64,000 nucleotides of DNA from Pseudocalidococcus azoricus BACA0444 (GTDB lineage: Bacteria; Cyanobacteriota; Cyanobacteriia; Thermosynechococcales; Thermosynechococcaceae): positions 1-64,000 of the forward strand of contig NZ_JAVMIP010000006.1 of the NCBI RefSeq assembly GCF_031729055.1, given 5' to 3'. The notes under the pieces are model-generated. The model was not told where the DNA came from. It was given only the letters and a program-made list of their open reading frames with translations, and did no database searches. Shown here in pieces: positions 19,157 through 28,502 of this stretch. The first letter of the stretch is position 1, and each line of letters begins with the position of its first letter. The translations under genes were made by a program, and so were the position numbers.

Positions 19157-19783
19157 ATGTCCAGTCATGCTTTGCGAATTGGGGTGGCCGGGCCAGTCGG
19201 TTCGGGAAAAACAGCCCTGGTTGCCGCTCTTTGCCAGGCCTTGCGTCAGACCCATGAATTGGCCGTTGTGACCAATGATATTTATACCCAAGAGGATGCA
19301 AATTTCCTGGTTCGCAATCAGGCCCTTGAGGCAGAACGAATCCTGGGGGTCGAAACAGGCGGCTGTCCCCATACGGCCATTCGGGAAGATGCCTCAATGA
19401 ATTTGGTTGCGATTGCGGAACTGGAAACTAAACTCAGCGGCCTAGACATCATTTTTGTTGAAAGTGGGGGAGATAATTTAGCCGCCACCTTTAGCCCGGA
19501 GTTAGTGGATATTACCCTCTATGTGATTGATGTGGCCGCCGGAGATAAAATTCCCCGTAAAGGGGGGCCTGGAATTACCAAGTCGGATCTCTTAGTGATT
19601 AACAAAATTGATCTGGCTCCCTACGTTGGTGCAGATTTAGAGATCATGGCCCGAGATGCTCACAAAATGCGGGGTCAAAAGCCTTTTTTAATGACCAACT
19701 TGAAAACCGGGGCTGGCCTATCCCAAGTAATTGAGTTTGTCTTAGCCCAACTTCCCCCCCGTCCTATCGCCGTCATGGCCTAA
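19157..19783 (+). CDS. ureG: Urease accessory GTPase UreG
   Basis: GTPase that delivers nickel to apo-urease together with UreE, UreF and UreD/H. Seen: P-loop [20 protein letters not shown], the nickel-binding [16 protein letters not shown] (Cys-Pro-His), [17 protein letters not shown] and the guanine motif NKIDLA. ATG at 19157 chosen (208 aa); the longer frame begins at TTG 19148. No structural urease genes are nearby; urease genes are scattered in many cyanobacteria. Its product serves the enzyme fed by the urea transporter encoded 5 kb away. Stop overlaps bciB by four bases. Confidence 0.96.
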   Translation: MSSHALRIGVAGPVGSGKTALVAALCQALRQTHELAVVTNDIYTQEDANFLVRNQALEAERILGVETGGCPHTAIREDASMNLVAIAELETKLSGLDIIFVESGGDNLAATFSPELVDITLYVIDVAAGDKIPRKGGPGITKSDLLVINKIDLAPYVGADLEIMARDAHKMRGQKPFLMTNLKTGAGLSQVIEFVLAQLPPRPIAVMA

Positions 19784-20976
19784 GTCTTGGGTAAACGGTA
19801 TTGACTGACAATTTTCTTAGCAAATTCCGGGACATGGGCAGCTAATTTTTGAGCGTAGTGTCGTTTGACAAATAGATAATTGCGGGTGAAGTGAGAGTCT
19901 ATGGAAAAGCGAGCATATTCCAAGCCTTTTGGGCCAATTTTCTCGATCACAACCCCCATTAACTTAGCCGCCCACATCGGTAATGTCACCCCCTGGTCGT
20001 AAGCGGGAATACTTTGCTGCACCGCGGCCTGGCGATTGCCTTGGGAGATCATTGGTTGGGTTTCTAATTGATTTTGGACAAGCTCTAGCATTTCCCGACC
20101 CGTTTGATTCCGCACCGTGATCCACTGCCAACCAAAGGGCGCGCCCATGTAGCCCACGACTAAATCCGCCAGGCCATTGACGTAATCAAAACAACTCATG
20201 CAAGAGGGGGCAAAGACATCTTTCAGTTCCTTGGTGTTCAAGCCAAAAAACGGCACGGTTTCTGTGGAGCCATCCTCATGCTTAAAATGCACCCGAAAAT
20301 CCTGCATAAATTCGTAATAAACCACAGTATCGGGAGAACGGCTGGTGGTATCTAAAAACTTTTGCAGGCCGGCCCGCGTCACATTATCCACACAGGGAGT
20401 TCCTAACACATAGAGCTTTTCCAGCCCCAACTTATCTTCCACGGCCCGCAAGGCTTGGATCTGGCAACCCACCCCAATCACCAACAACCGTTTTAAGCCC
20501 GACTGTTCAATTTGTTCGAGAACGGAGAGATTAGGGGACAGGGTAGGCTTATTGACGCGGGCCGCGAGAATCTCCTCTGGGGTGCGGGCAATCACGGGCC
20601 GGGGCTGAAACCGATCCTCTGGGGTATTTTGGACACAAACCACACCTTCCACCCAGCCTTGATTGAGCATGGCAATGGCAATGGAACTGACAATCCCTGT
20701 CCACTGGGCCCCCGGAATTGGTTCAGTTTTGCGGGCGGTGATCATCTCCTCATGTACGCCAAAATAACATTCATCCCAATTGTCTAAATCGCGGGAACGG
20801 CCATGGGTTTGGGTTTCTAGATTGTCAAATTGTTGATTGATAAAGGCACAGGCTTCTTTGACGTAATGGATGTAATAGGTATCACACAGGCCACACTCAC
20901 TACAGAGTTCCTTAGCGGGTCGGCGGCTATCAGGAGCAATGGCTTTGGCTTTTTTATGGGCGGGTGAGATGGTCAT
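19780..20976 (-). CDS. bciB: 3,8-divinyl chlorophyllide 8-vinyl reductase, ferredoxin type
   Basis: Reduces the C8 vinyl group of divinyl (proto)chlorophyllide in chlorophyll biosynthesis, using ferredoxin, Fe-S clusters and flavin. Seen: [19 protein letters not shown] near residues 22-40, [33 protein letters not shown] and [22 protein letters not shown], matching the FrhB/FdhB-C domain architecture. The length of 398 aa equals what I recall for Synechocystis Slr1923. The close paralogue is 7-hydroxymethyl chlorophyll a reductase; the cyanobacterial gene with this sequence pattern is BciB. Monocistronic on the minus strand. Confidence 0.88.
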   Translation of the reverse strand: MTISPAHKKAKAIAPDSRRPAKELCSECGLCDTYYIHYVKEACAFINQQFDNLETQTHGRSRDLDNWDECYFGVHEEMITARKTEPIPGAQWTGIVSSIAIAMLNQGWVEGVVCVQNTPEDRFQPRPVIARTPEEILAARVNKPTLSPNLSVLEQIEQSGLKRLLVIGVGCQIQALRAVEDKLGLEKLYVLGTPCVDNVTRAGLQKFLDTTSRSPDTVVYYEFMQDFRVHFKHEDGSTETVPFFGLNTKELKDVFAPSCMSCFDYVNGLADLVVGYMGAPFGWQWITVRNQTGREMLELVQNQLETQPMISQGNRQAAVQQSIPAYDQGVTLPMWAAKLMGVVIEKIGPKGLEYARFSIDSHFTRNYLFVKRHYAQKLAAHVPEFAKKIVSQYRLPKT

Positions 20977-21092
20977 AGGGTATGGTGGCTGGGCAATGAG
21001 TTAAGGGGCCTGGTGGATGCAGAACTGAGGTCTTGCTGATCTCTACCTTTGTTCAGATTAACCTGGATTCCTGGGCCAAGGCTCCTTGGAGA

Positions 21093-21746
21093 TTAGGAAC
21101 TGAAGACAGGGAGAATAAAAGCGGCGATAATTCCACCCATGATCAAAATTTCCCAGGCCAGCAACAGCCTTGATGGGGTTAATCGCCAGCCTTGGAGCCA
21201 CCTTTGCAGACGATCATTGGGGCGAATCTTGATCTGGACTATGGACAGAATTAGCGGCACTCCCCCCACCTTAATCCCCAGGCCAATGTGCAAAATCAAC
21301 GCCACCAGCATCACGAGCCAGGCCAGCAAATGTCCCCCATAGGCCCAATGGTTCAGTTCACCCCGGGGTAACCATTCTTCTTGCATCAGTCGCCCCGTGA
21401 TGGCCGCAAACGTAGCCGCAAGTAACATGACCGAATTCAAAATTTTCTGGAGGGCCGCCCAGCTACTTGGTTGTCCAATTTTGTGGAGTTGCTGCCAGGC
21501 CTGGGGTTGAATTAAACGCCGATAGCCCCAATGAAAACTATAGATTACGAATAGGGGTAAGAGAAGCAAAAACGTCAGGGCCCCGGTGCCATGGATCCCT
21601 TGAATATCCTCTAAGTTTGGCAGCGGGAGTTGGCCCCAACGCTGATCGTAGGTGTTATAGACCCAAAACCCAGAAACCAAGGCAAAAATTACCAAGGCGG
21701 TGATTAGCCCATGCAAAATTCGTAATAGCGCCGGTTGATAGGGCAT
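21093..21746 (-). CDS. Cytochrome b561-type membrane protein (217 aa)
   Basis: Probable di-haem cytochrome b of the prokaryotic b561 / Ni-Fe-hydrogenase-b superfamily, an electron carrier in the membrane. Seen: four or five helices (about 10-30, 50-72, 100-120, 137-160, 190-215) with candidate haem histidines in LRILHGL, GIHGTG, YSFHWGY, YGGHLLAW and ALILHIGLG. The redox partner is unknown. It lies behind bciB on the same strand but more than 100 bases away. Confidence 0.8.
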   Translation of the reverse strand: MPYQPALLRILHGLITALVIFALVSGFWVYNTYDQRWGQLPLPNLEDIQGIHGTGALTFLLLLPLFVIYSFHWGYRRLIQPQAWQQLHKIGQPSSWAALQKILNSVMLLAATFAAITGRLMQEEWLPRGELNHWAYGGHLLAWLVMLVALILHIGLGIKVGGVPLILSIVQIKIRPNDRLQRWLQGWRLTPSRLLLAWEILIMGGIIAAFILPVFSS

Positions 21747-21887
21747 GGATTTTCTGCTAACTCAGCAACAAAGGCTATCGTCGCGCAAATTATTGTAACG
21801 AGATTCTTCAACAACTCGTCATCGGGCCTGGGGAGTTGACCTTGTTACCGTGATTGATAGTGTTAAAAATCATTTCAGTTGAGCAAA

Positions 21888-22640
21888 CTAGAGAGACAGA
21901 ACGTTAATCACTAGGCTTGCGGGTAAACTACTCGGACTCAAGGAAATACTGCTACCCCCCACACGGCGGATGGTTGTCCCAGCCATGATCTCTAAAAAGG
22001 CTTCCAAGGGTTTAAGGTCACAGGCCTTCGGATCCGCTCCTTTTGTTAAGTAATGGCTAGGAATCACAATCCGGGGTTCAAGAAAATTGATCGCAGCTTT
22101 GGCTTCTTCTGGGGTGTAGGCTTTTTCACTACCGCCAACGGGAATAATCAGTAAATCGGGTTTACCCATGAGGATTCTTTGCTCTAAGGTAATGGGTGCA
22201 GCAATTCCGCCCAGTTGGAGGATTTTAATTCCCCCCTGCGTCCAGGCCCAGGCCACATTGGTGCCAAACCGATAGCCCCCGACTCGATCATGATTAGTCC
22301 GAACGCCTTGAAATTTAATCCCATTGACATTGTAGGAGCCGGGTTCAAAGAGCAATTTTGGCCGGCCGGGTAAGCCTTCCACAAAGCCTTCATCCAAGAG
22401 CCGACTGCTAATCATGACAATATTACTAGCGACTTTTGGGGCGGGTAGGTTTTTGGTACAGCCACGGGGTTGAAACGGGTTACTGAGAATTCGCTGCCCA
22501 CTGCCCGTAAACAGAAAACAGGTATGGCCAAACCACTGCACCCCCAAAGAGCCACCAGACTGGGCCTGGGCCGACCAAGCAACCCCTAAGCTGGCAATTG
22601 CACCCCCTTGGACATAGTGAAAAAACTGACGGCGACGCAT
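21888..22640 (-). CDS. MBL-fold metal-dependent hydrolase, Tat-type signal (250 aa)
   Basis: UlaG-like metallo-beta-lactamase-fold hydrolase. The N-terminus MRRRQFFHYVQGGAIASLG is a twin-arginine-type signal. Then VQWFGHTCFLF, a degenerate active-site region, a TNHDRVGGYRFG loop, DLLIIPVGG, and IVIPSHYL, positioned like the metal ligands of this group. The substrate is unknown. I start it at ATG 22640, five bases after GGAG; the longer frame begins at TTG 22655. The classic HxHxDH motif is not seen, so catalysis is uncertain. Confidence 0.78.
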   Translation of the reverse strand: MRRRQFFHYVQGGAIASLGVAWSAQAQSGGSLGVQWFGHTCFLFTGSGQRILSNPFQPRGCTKNLPAPKVASNIVMISSRLLDEGFVEGLPGRPKLLFEPGSYNVNGIKFQGVRTNHDRVGGYRFGTNVAWAWTQGGIKILQLGGIAAPITLEQRILMGKPDLLIIPVGGSEKAYTPEEAKAAINFLEPRIVIPSHYLTKGADPKACDLKPLEAFLEIMAGTTIRRVGGSSISLSPSSLPASLVINVLSL

Positions 22641-22840
22641 AAGACTCCTACACAAGACAAGGACTGTGGCTTAGAACAATGGCAGCAAACTTAGGGTATG
22701 GGTTGGGCGGGTCAAAAGTCTTAGCCAAGTTTACGGGATAATCCTGCATAAGTAACCACTTCAGGATCATAAAAGTTAGGTTCTTCCAGCGGGGCCTGGG
22801 GTTCGCTACCATAGGAACACACATTCCCCTGTGGCTGCTT

Positions 22841-24427
22841 ATGACCGTTGTCTATCAAAGTCGGTTCCTCCGGTTTTGGCGGGTTCAAGTTCACCGCTGG
22901 CAACATCATTGGCAAATTCAACACCGCCGCTGGCAAAACTCTCTCAAGTGGACAGTCCAGGCCTGGGTTTATCCTCTCTATCGTCTCGTTCAATTAAACC
23001 AGTGGTTACCCAGGGGCCTCAAACAGGGCCTTAAACAGCAATGGCAAACCCTCCAGGCCCAAGCCGAACCGCCCCCGCCACCCGCCAGTGATACCCCGAT
23101 TGTCAATCTGCTGCAATCTCTGGATAGTCCAGGTTTAACTCTGACTCACGCTGATGGGGCAACGGCTCCCCAGTTGATTCTCCATCCTCCCCAGCCTCCA
23201 TCCAAACCAATTTTTCAGCCGGACTGGACTCGTCTCACTGCTTTGGGGATCATGGGTTGGAAGTCGTTAAAGGTCTGGTGGACTCCCAAACAACCCCGGC
23301 AATTACCAGTTATTCCCGCTCCCCTCGCCCTAGAACCGGCCCATTCCAGAGAACCATCTCCTGATCGCCCCCAAAGCAAACTGATGACCCCGATTCAGGC
23401 CTGGTGGCAATGGTTGGGAGCAAAATTTCAAAGCCAACGTCCTGAACTCCCTATTCCTCAAAGCAATCTGGAAACTTCTGCGGCCTTAGAACCCTTAACC
23501 GCCCCCTTAGATTTGACTCCCACTGCAAAATCGGGGACAATCACTCCTCCTGCGTCTCACCTGGCCTGGGGGTGGCTCAAAACTACAACCCTGCAACTTG
23601 CCCAAACAACTCAGACATTCTGGCAAAAACGAGATCAGATTAGCGATTCCTTCCAGGCCCTAACTCGAACGATTAAAACAGCCCTGGAACCCCATTCGGC
23701 CGCACTGCAACCCCGCGACTCCGCAGCCCTAGAAAAATTAGCGCGTCCATCAACAGCTGGATTAGAGCCTCAAACCATTCAAATTCAAGGTATTGCCTGT
23801 CAACTAACAAATCGGCATTTAGTCTTGGTGGGGGCAAATAATCAGATTTTTGACATTCTCACTGGGGCGCAACAAAAGCAACTGACCGAGCGGATTCTCT
23901 GGGAACTGGCTGGATATTACTATCAACTCCGGCAATGGCAGCATCTCACTGGCCAGTCTTTAGCGCGCTGGGGCTTAACGGCAACACCAGATTTATCCCT
24001 GAACCCATCTCCAGGCAAGCAACTCCGACCCAGCTCGCAAAACTTATCATTACCGGCTGGCCTGGCGAGCACACTTACGGGTTTATGGAGCCAACTCCAG
24101 GCCTGGTTATTGGGTTGGCCTACTCCGCCTCCTGAAGCCCAATCCCTGATCATTCCAGAAGCTCCAGTCAGGGCTATTGGCCAAAATCCAACCCAATTGA
24201 TCAGTCCCTTATCCGGCTTGCATACACCAGACCTAGCCAACTCCAAGCAATCCCCAGGTCTAACCGCCACTCATCCATTCACCCTTGACATTGACTCAAC
24301 CTTTTTAGGCTATGAACCCCAAGGCCTGGAAATAATTTGGTTGTGGCTGGATCGTCTCTTTCTGTGGTTGGAACGGGCCTGGGCCTGGTTGTGGGGATTA
24401 GGGCCAAAACTGGGAAATTTGGGCTAA
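22841..24427 (+). CDS. Hypothetical Trp/Pro/Gln-rich protein (528 aa)
   Basis: Not recognised. Seen: a basic, Trp-rich N-terminus (WQHHWQIQHRRWQNSLKW), long low-complexity Pro/Gln/Leu stretches (about 60-310) with several possible amphipathic membrane-surface segments, a more globular part at about 315-370 (IACQLTNRHLVLVGANN), and a C-terminus of alternating Trp/Leu (WLWLDRLFLWLERAWAWLWG). No signal peptide. No clear ribosome-binding site precedes the ATG, so the start is uncertain. The gene is unusually dense in CAGGCC/GGCCTG heptamers, which in this frame encode Gln-Ala and Gly-Leu. It may be a peripheral membrane protein (inference). Confidence 0.65.
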   Translation: MTVVYQSRFLRFWRVQVHRWQHHWQIQHRRWQNSLKWTVQAWVYPLYRLVQLNQWLPRGLKQGLKQQWQTLQAQAEPPPPPASDTPIVNLLQSLDSPGLTLTHADGATAPQLILHPPQPPSKPIFQPDWTRLTALGIMGWKSLKVWWTPKQPRQLPVIPAPLALEPAHSREPSPDRPQSKLMTPIQAWWQWLGAKFQSQRPELPIPQSNLETSAALEPLTAPLDLTPTAKSGTITPPASHLAWGWLKTTTLQLAQTTQTFWQKRDQISDSFQALTRTIKTALEPHSAALQPRDSAALEKLARPSTAGLEPQTIQIQGIACQLTNRHLVLVGANNQIFDILTGAQQKQLTERILWELAGYYYQLRQWQHLTGQSLARWGLTATPDLSLNPSPGKQLRPSSQNLSLPAGLASTLTGLWSQLQAWLLGWPTPPPEAQSLIIPEAPVRAIGQNPTQLISPLSGLHTPDLANSKQSPGLTATHPFTLDIDSTFLGYEPQGLEIIWLWLDRLFLWLERAWAWLWGLGPKLGNLG

Positions 24428-24499
24428 GGCATCCTTTGAAGAAGAGTGGCGGATCTAGTGGTTGCTACCTCCTGGCCTGGGTGCGGGAGTGACTTAGAT

Positions 24500-24513
24500 G
24501 TAGCCAAGACTAC
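24500..24513 (+). promoter_or_regulatory. Distal NtcA-type box upstream of urtA
   Basis: GTAGCCAAGACTAC fits the NtcA consensus GTA-N8-TAC exactly. It lies 40 bases upstream of a second perfect box. No good -10 hexamer follows it at the usual distance, so it may be an auxiliary site. Confidence 0.6.
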
Positions 24514-24552
24514 AAAGCACAATCTAAAAGAAAAGCGAACAAGGGAGAAAAT

Positions 24553-24595
24553 GTATATTCAGATACAATTCCCAGTCCAGTCATCGCACTACTAT
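24553..24595 (+). promoter_or_regulatory. NtcA-activated promoter of the urt operon
   Basis: GTATATTCAGATAC (24553-24566) is a perfect GTA-N8-TAC NtcA site. TACTAT (24590-24595, TAN3T -10 box) follows after 23 bases, the canonical class II NtcA promoter spacing. Transcription would start near 24602, about 85 bases before the urtA ATG. NtcA activates urea transporter genes under nitrogen limitation in cyanobacteria (established knowledge). Confidence 0.85.
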
Positions 24596-24687
24596 CACTT
24601 AGCTGTGGCCAATATTCTCCAGTTTGAATAAAGCTGGCCAACATCTGTATGTATGAATTCTATGTGTGAATTTGGGAGATTAACTAC

Positions 24688-25986
24688 ATGACCAGGGGCA
24701 TTCGGCGGCGTGACTTTATCGTATTTGGTTCCGTGGCGGCCGGGAGTATTCTCCTCAAGGCCTGTGGCGGCGAAACAACAACCACAACGGAGGGTTCTCC
24801 TAGCCCAGCAGCCGGTGGCGAAACCATTAAGGTTGGGATTCTGCACTCCCTCAGCGGCACGATGGCCATCAGTGAAAAAAGCGTTGTTGATTCCACGATG
24901 ATGGCAATCAAAGAAATTAATGACGCAGGTGGTGTCCTCGGCAAGCAAATCGAAGCGATCCAAGAAGATGGGGCCTCTGACTGGCCAACCTTTAACGAAA
25001 AAGCCAAGAAACTGATCCAACAGGATAAAGTGGTGGCCGTTTTTGGCTGTTGGACTTCTGCCAGCCGTAAAGCCGTATTGCCTACCTTTGAAGCCGAAGA
25101 TCATATGCTTTGGTATCCCGTCCAGTACGAAGGGCAAGAATGCTCGAAAAACATTTTCTACACTGGTGCGGCTCCGAACCAACAGATTGAACCCTCGGTG
25201 ACGTGGTTAATGGAGCAATATCCCGGCAAACCCTTCTTCCTGGTGGGGTCTGACTATGTGTTCCCCCGCACCGCCAACACGATCATCAAGGCCCAGTTGG
25301 CTGCTAAAGGGGGCAAGGTCGTGGGTGAAGACTACATCCCCTTAGGCGGGACAGAAGTCACCCCGATTATTTCTAAAATCAAGGCGGCGATGCCCGATGG
25401 TGGGATTATCTACAACAGCTTAAACGGAGATAGCAACGTGGCCTTCTTCAAACAATTGCAAGGGGCTGGGATGGGGCCAGATAAATACCCCTCTATGTCC
25501 GTCAGTATCGCTGAAGAAGAAGTCCAGGCCATTGGGGTGGAATATTTGAAAGGGCACTTTGCCGCCTGGAACTATTTCCAAACCGTGGATACCCCCGCCA
25601 ACAAGGTCTTTGTGGCCAACTTCAAGAAAATGTATGGGGAAGATCGGGTCGTCAACGATCCAATGGAAGCGGGCTATATTGCCGTCAATATTTGGAAACA
25701 GGCCGTTGAGAAAGCTGGTACTGCTGACGATCTCAATAAAGTCCGGATGGCGGCCCTTGGGCAAACCTTCGATGCTCCAGAAGGCAACGTCACGATGGAA
25801 AACAATCATCACCTCTCGAAATGGGTGCGGATTGGCAAAGTTCGGGATGATGGACTGTTTGAAATTGTCTATTCCACTGATGGGCCGGTTGCTCCCCTGC
25901 CCTGGAACCAATTTGTCCCAGAAACCAAGGGCTTTGCCTGTGACTGGTCTGATCCAGCTAAAGGTGGCAAGTTCAAAATGAGCTAA
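24688..25986 (+). CDS. urtA: Urea ABC transporter substrate-binding protein UrtA
   Basis: Periplasmic urea-binding component of the UrtABCDE transporter. Seen: N-terminus TRGIRRRDFIVFGSVAAGS followed by ILLKACGG, a lipobox combined with a twin-arginine-like motif; then a Leu/Ile/Val-binding-protein fold with VGILHSLSGTMAISEKS, FGCWTSASRKAVLP and QYEGQECSKNIFYTGAAPNQ, which are UrtA signatures. GGGAG lies nine bases before the ATG. It is the first gene behind the NtcA promoter; a hairpin-T-tract follows it. Length 432 aa is normal. Confidence 0.97.
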   Translation: MTRGIRRRDFIVFGSVAAGSILLKACGGETTTTTEGSPSPAAGGETIKVGILHSLSGTMAISEKSVVDSTMMAIKEINDAGGVLGKQIEAIQEDGASDWPTFNEKAKKLIQQDKVVAVFGCWTSASRKAVLPTFEAEDHMLWYPVQYEGQECSKNIFYTGAAPNQQIEPSVTWLMEQYPGKPFFLVGSDYVFPRTANTIIKAQLAAKGGKVVGEDYIPLGGTEVTPIISKIKAAMPDGGIIYNSLNGDSNVAFFKQLQGAGMGPDKYPSMSVSIAEEEVQAIGVEYLKGHFAAWNYFQTVDTPANKVFVANFKKMYGEDRVVNDPMEAGYIAVNIWKQAVEKAGTADDLNKVRMAALGQTFDAPEGNVTMENNHHLSKWVRIGKVRDDGLFEIVYSTDGPVAPLPWNQFVPETKGFACDWSDPAKGGKFKMS

Positions 25987-26023
25987 TGGCTCCCCTGCCC
26001 TTAAGTAGCTTGTAATTTAGCAT

Positions 26024-26075
26024 CTGGGGTTACAGATTTAAGTTCTGATTGGATTTAGACTGTACCCCAGTTTTT
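26024..26075 (+). terminator. Attenuator-like hairpin between urtA and urtB
   Basis: CTGGGGT (26024-26030) pairs with ACCCCAG (26064-26070), extended by TACA/TGTA with a one-base bulge, and is followed immediately by TTTTT (26071-26075). A partial terminator here would give more UrtA than membrane and ATPase subunits, as usual for binding-protein operons. Confidence 0.65.
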
Positions 26076-26129
26076 GTATCAAATTAAGGGCAATGTAATC
26101 AGTTTTTGCCTGGAGAAGGAGAACGTACC

Positions 26130-27281
26130 TTGACACAGCTTTTAGAGGCGGTTTTCGGTGGCTTAAGTATTGGTTCTGTTTTGCTCCTCTCTGCCCTGGG
26201 CCTGGCCATTGTTTTTGGCCTGATGGGAGTGATCAACATGGCCCACGGTGAATTGATGATGTTAGGGGCCTACACGACATTTGTGACCCAAAACATTCTC
26301 AAAGCCACACCCTTAGCTCCCGCTTATATCTTTTTGGCTCTAATTGCTGCCTTCCTGGTCACCGCTTTAGTCGGCTTGCTTTTGGAACGGACTGTGGTGC
26401 GATTTCTCTATGGCCGGCCCCTAGAAACCCTCTTAGCCACTTGGGGGGTGAGTCTGATTCTCCAACAGTTTGTCCGCAGTGTCAGTTGGCAATTTGTGAC
26501 CGGCCTGGGGATTTTTTGCTTGCTCTATTTTGGCGCGCAATCGCTCCTGGCCTGGAAAACTGACTTTGACCGCGTCCGCAACTGGTTTATCGGCATCATG
26601 CTCCCACTGTCGGCCATTATTGCCCTGGTGGTCTCCAATGTCTTGGGCAATGCCTATAAGCTCGCTTTTACAAAACCCTGGTTTGGTACCCAAGGGGTGG
26701 ATGTTACCGCACCGCAATGGTTACGGGGGGGATTAGTGATTGACACCTACCAGCTACCCTATACTCGTCTCTTTATCATTGTCTTGACCATTCTTTGCTT
26801 GATTGCGGTTTACTGGTTCTTAAATCAGACGGCCTGGGGCTTACGGATTCGCGCTGTGACCCAAAATCGTGCCATGAGTGCCTGCTTAGGGATTCCAACC
26901 CAAAAAGTAGATGCAATTACCTTTGCGCTTGGCTCAGGCCTGGCAGGGATTGCTGGTTGCGCGGTTGCTCTTTTAGGCTCTGTAAGTTCCAATACTGGCC
27001 AAGCCTACATTGTGGATACGTTCATGGTGGTGGTCGTGGGTGGGGTCGGTAAATTAGTCGGCAGTATTGTCGCGGCTGGGACTATCGGCACCCTGAGTTA
27101 TGTGATCGGCTCCAATGCCCTTTCGCCCTTGATTGGGTTCAATGAGCAAATCAAAGCCGTACTTGAATTTTTTGCGACAGCCAGTATGGCCAAGGTGGTT
27201 GTCTTTGCCTTAATTATTGTTTTTCTCCAATTCCGGCCGGCGGGTTTATTCCCCCAAAAAGGCCGCACGGTGGATGCTTAG
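26130..27281 (+). CDS. urtB: Urea ABC transporter permease UrtB
   Basis: One of two branched-chain-amino-acid-type (LivH-like) permeases of the urea transporter. Seen: LLEAVFGGLSIGSVLLLSALGLAIVFGLMGVINMAHGELMMLGAY, diagnostic of the family, then about eight to ten membrane helices with VTQNRAMSACLGI and VVVGGVGKLVGSI. I start it at TTG 26130, eight bases after AAGGAG (383 aa); the longer frame also begins with TTG. The gap to urtA is 143 bases and carries the attenuator-like hairpin. Confidence 0.95.
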   Translation: MTQLLEAVFGGLSIGSVLLLSALGLAIVFGLMGVINMAHGELMMLGAYTTFVTQNILKATPLAPAYIFLALIAAFLVTALVGLLLERTVVRFLYGRPLETLLATWGVSLILQQFVRSVSWQFVTGLGIFCLLYFGAQSLLAWKTDFDRVRNWFIGIMLPLSAIIALVVSNVLGNAYKLAFTKPWFGTQGVDVTAPQWLRGGLVIDTYQLPYTRLFIIVLTILCLIAVYWFLNQTAWGLRIRAVTQNRAMSACLGIPTQKVDAITFALGSGLAGIAGCAVALLGSVSSNTGQAYIVDTFMVVVVGGVGKLVGSIVAAGTIGTLSYVIGSNALSPLIGFNEQIKAVLEFFATASMAKVVVFALIIVFLQFRPAGLFPQKGRTVDA

Positions 27282-27290
27282 GAATAGCGT

Positions 27291-28502
27291 ATGACTCCAA
27301 CACTTGCTGCCCCAGCCCTCCCAAAGTCACCCCGCAGTCGCAAAAAGCAACTGATTACAGAAGCGATTGTTGTCGCCGTGATTGCCCTGATCTTGCTCTT
27401 TGTCATGCCTTGGATTTTTGCCCAGGCCGGTCAGGGGGTACGGGTCAACCAGTTGGGGCGATTTCTGGCTTTGGCTATTGCGGCTTTGGGGATTGACTTA
27501 ATTTGGGGTTATACGGGGTTACTCAGTCTGGGCCATGGTTTGTTTTTTGCCTTGGGTGGCTATGCCTTGGCCATGTACTTACAGTTGCAGCCATTACCCG
27601 GCCAGACAGAAGTCCCGATCCCGGAATTTTTTACCCTCTATGGGGTGGACAAACTGCCCTGGTTTTGGGAGCCGTTTTATTCCTTTCCCTTTACATTAGC
27701 GGCCATTGTCGTCATCCCAGGCCTGGTTGCCGCAGCATTCGGCTATTTGATTTTCCGCAATCGGATTAAAGGGGTTTATTTTTCGATTCTGACCCAGGCC
27801 GCCTTAATTGTCTTTTTTAACTTCTTTAACGGGCAACAAAAGCTCATTAATGGTACCAATGGCCTGAAAACCGATACAGCCACAATTTTTGGAGTCTTAG
27901 TCGGCTCTCCCCCCGTTCAAACTACGTTTTATGCCCTTAGTATTCTCTTTGTCATTGTTGGCTATGTCCTCTGTCGGTGGTTAACCAGTGGGCGCATGGG
28001 GCGGATGTTAGTGGCGATTCGGGACGATGAAACTCGGGTGCGATTTTCTGGCTATAACCCCACCGGCTATAAGGTGTTTGTATTTGCAATTTCGGCAATC
28101 TTGGCTGGGATTGCGGGGGCCTTGTTTACGGTTCAGTCTGGGATCATTACCCCGAGTTCCTCCATGAGTGTCGCTTTCTCCATTGAAATGGTGATTTGGG
28201 TTGCGGTTGGGGGGCGGGGGACTTTGATTGGGGCAGTCCTCGGAACCCTGATTGTCAACTTTGCCAAAACCCTCTTAAGTGAACAGTTTCCAGCTTTTTG
28301 GCTGTTTTTCCAAGGAGCTTTATTCCTGATTGTGGTTACGGTCTTACCAATGGGGATTTTAGGCTGGTTCCGAACAACAGGTTGGAAATTCATTCAGGGA
28401 CGCTTTGGACCACAACCCATCGAAACCTATCCCAGTCTTGAGCTAGATCCAGAGGTGGAATATGAGCGGGAAACTATTGAGCATCAGCAATCTGACCGTT
28501 AG
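27291..28502 (+). CDS. urtC: Urea ABC transporter permease UrtC
   Basis: LivM-like second permease of the urea transporter. Seen: GIDLIWGYTGLLSLGHGLFFALGGYALAMYLQ, NGLKTDTATIFG, RDDETRVRFSGY and VAVGGRGTLIGAVLGT, with about ten membrane helices. It starts nine bases after urtB with AGGA upstream, and its last 41 bases overlap urtD, which implies translational coupling. 403 aa is normal. Confidence 0.96.
   Translation: MTPTLAAPALPKSPRSRKKQLITEAIVVAVIALILLFVMPWIFAQAGQGVRVNQLGRFLALAIAALGIDLIWGYTGLLSLGHGLFFALGGYALAMYLQLQPLPGQTEVPIPEFFTLYGVDKLPWFWEPFYSFPFTLAAIVVIPGLVAAAFGYLIFRNRIKGVYFSILTQAALIVFFNFFNGQQKLINGTNGLKTDTATIFGVLVGSPPVQTTFYALSILFVIVGYVLCRWLTSGRMGRMLVAIRDDETRVRFSGYNPTGYKVFVFAISAILAGIAGALFTVQSGIITPSSSMSVAFSIEMVIWVAVGGRGTLIGAVLGTLIVNFAKTLLSEQFPAFWLFFQGALFLIVVTVLPMGILGWFRTTGWKFIQGRFGPQPIETYPSLELDPEVEYERETIEHQQSDR

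Noticed and set aside
22721..22993. 90-codon minus-strand frame ending NFYDPEVVTYAGLSRKLG, overlapping the start of the Trp-rich protein
   Set aside because: The end looks protein-like but there is no ribosome-binding site and it overlaps the opposite gene; not enough to call a gene, though it weakens the upstream start of the 528-codon gene.
24595..25182. 195-codon minus-strand frame opposite urtA
   Set aside because: Antisense shadow of a well-defined gene and its promoter; no family pattern.
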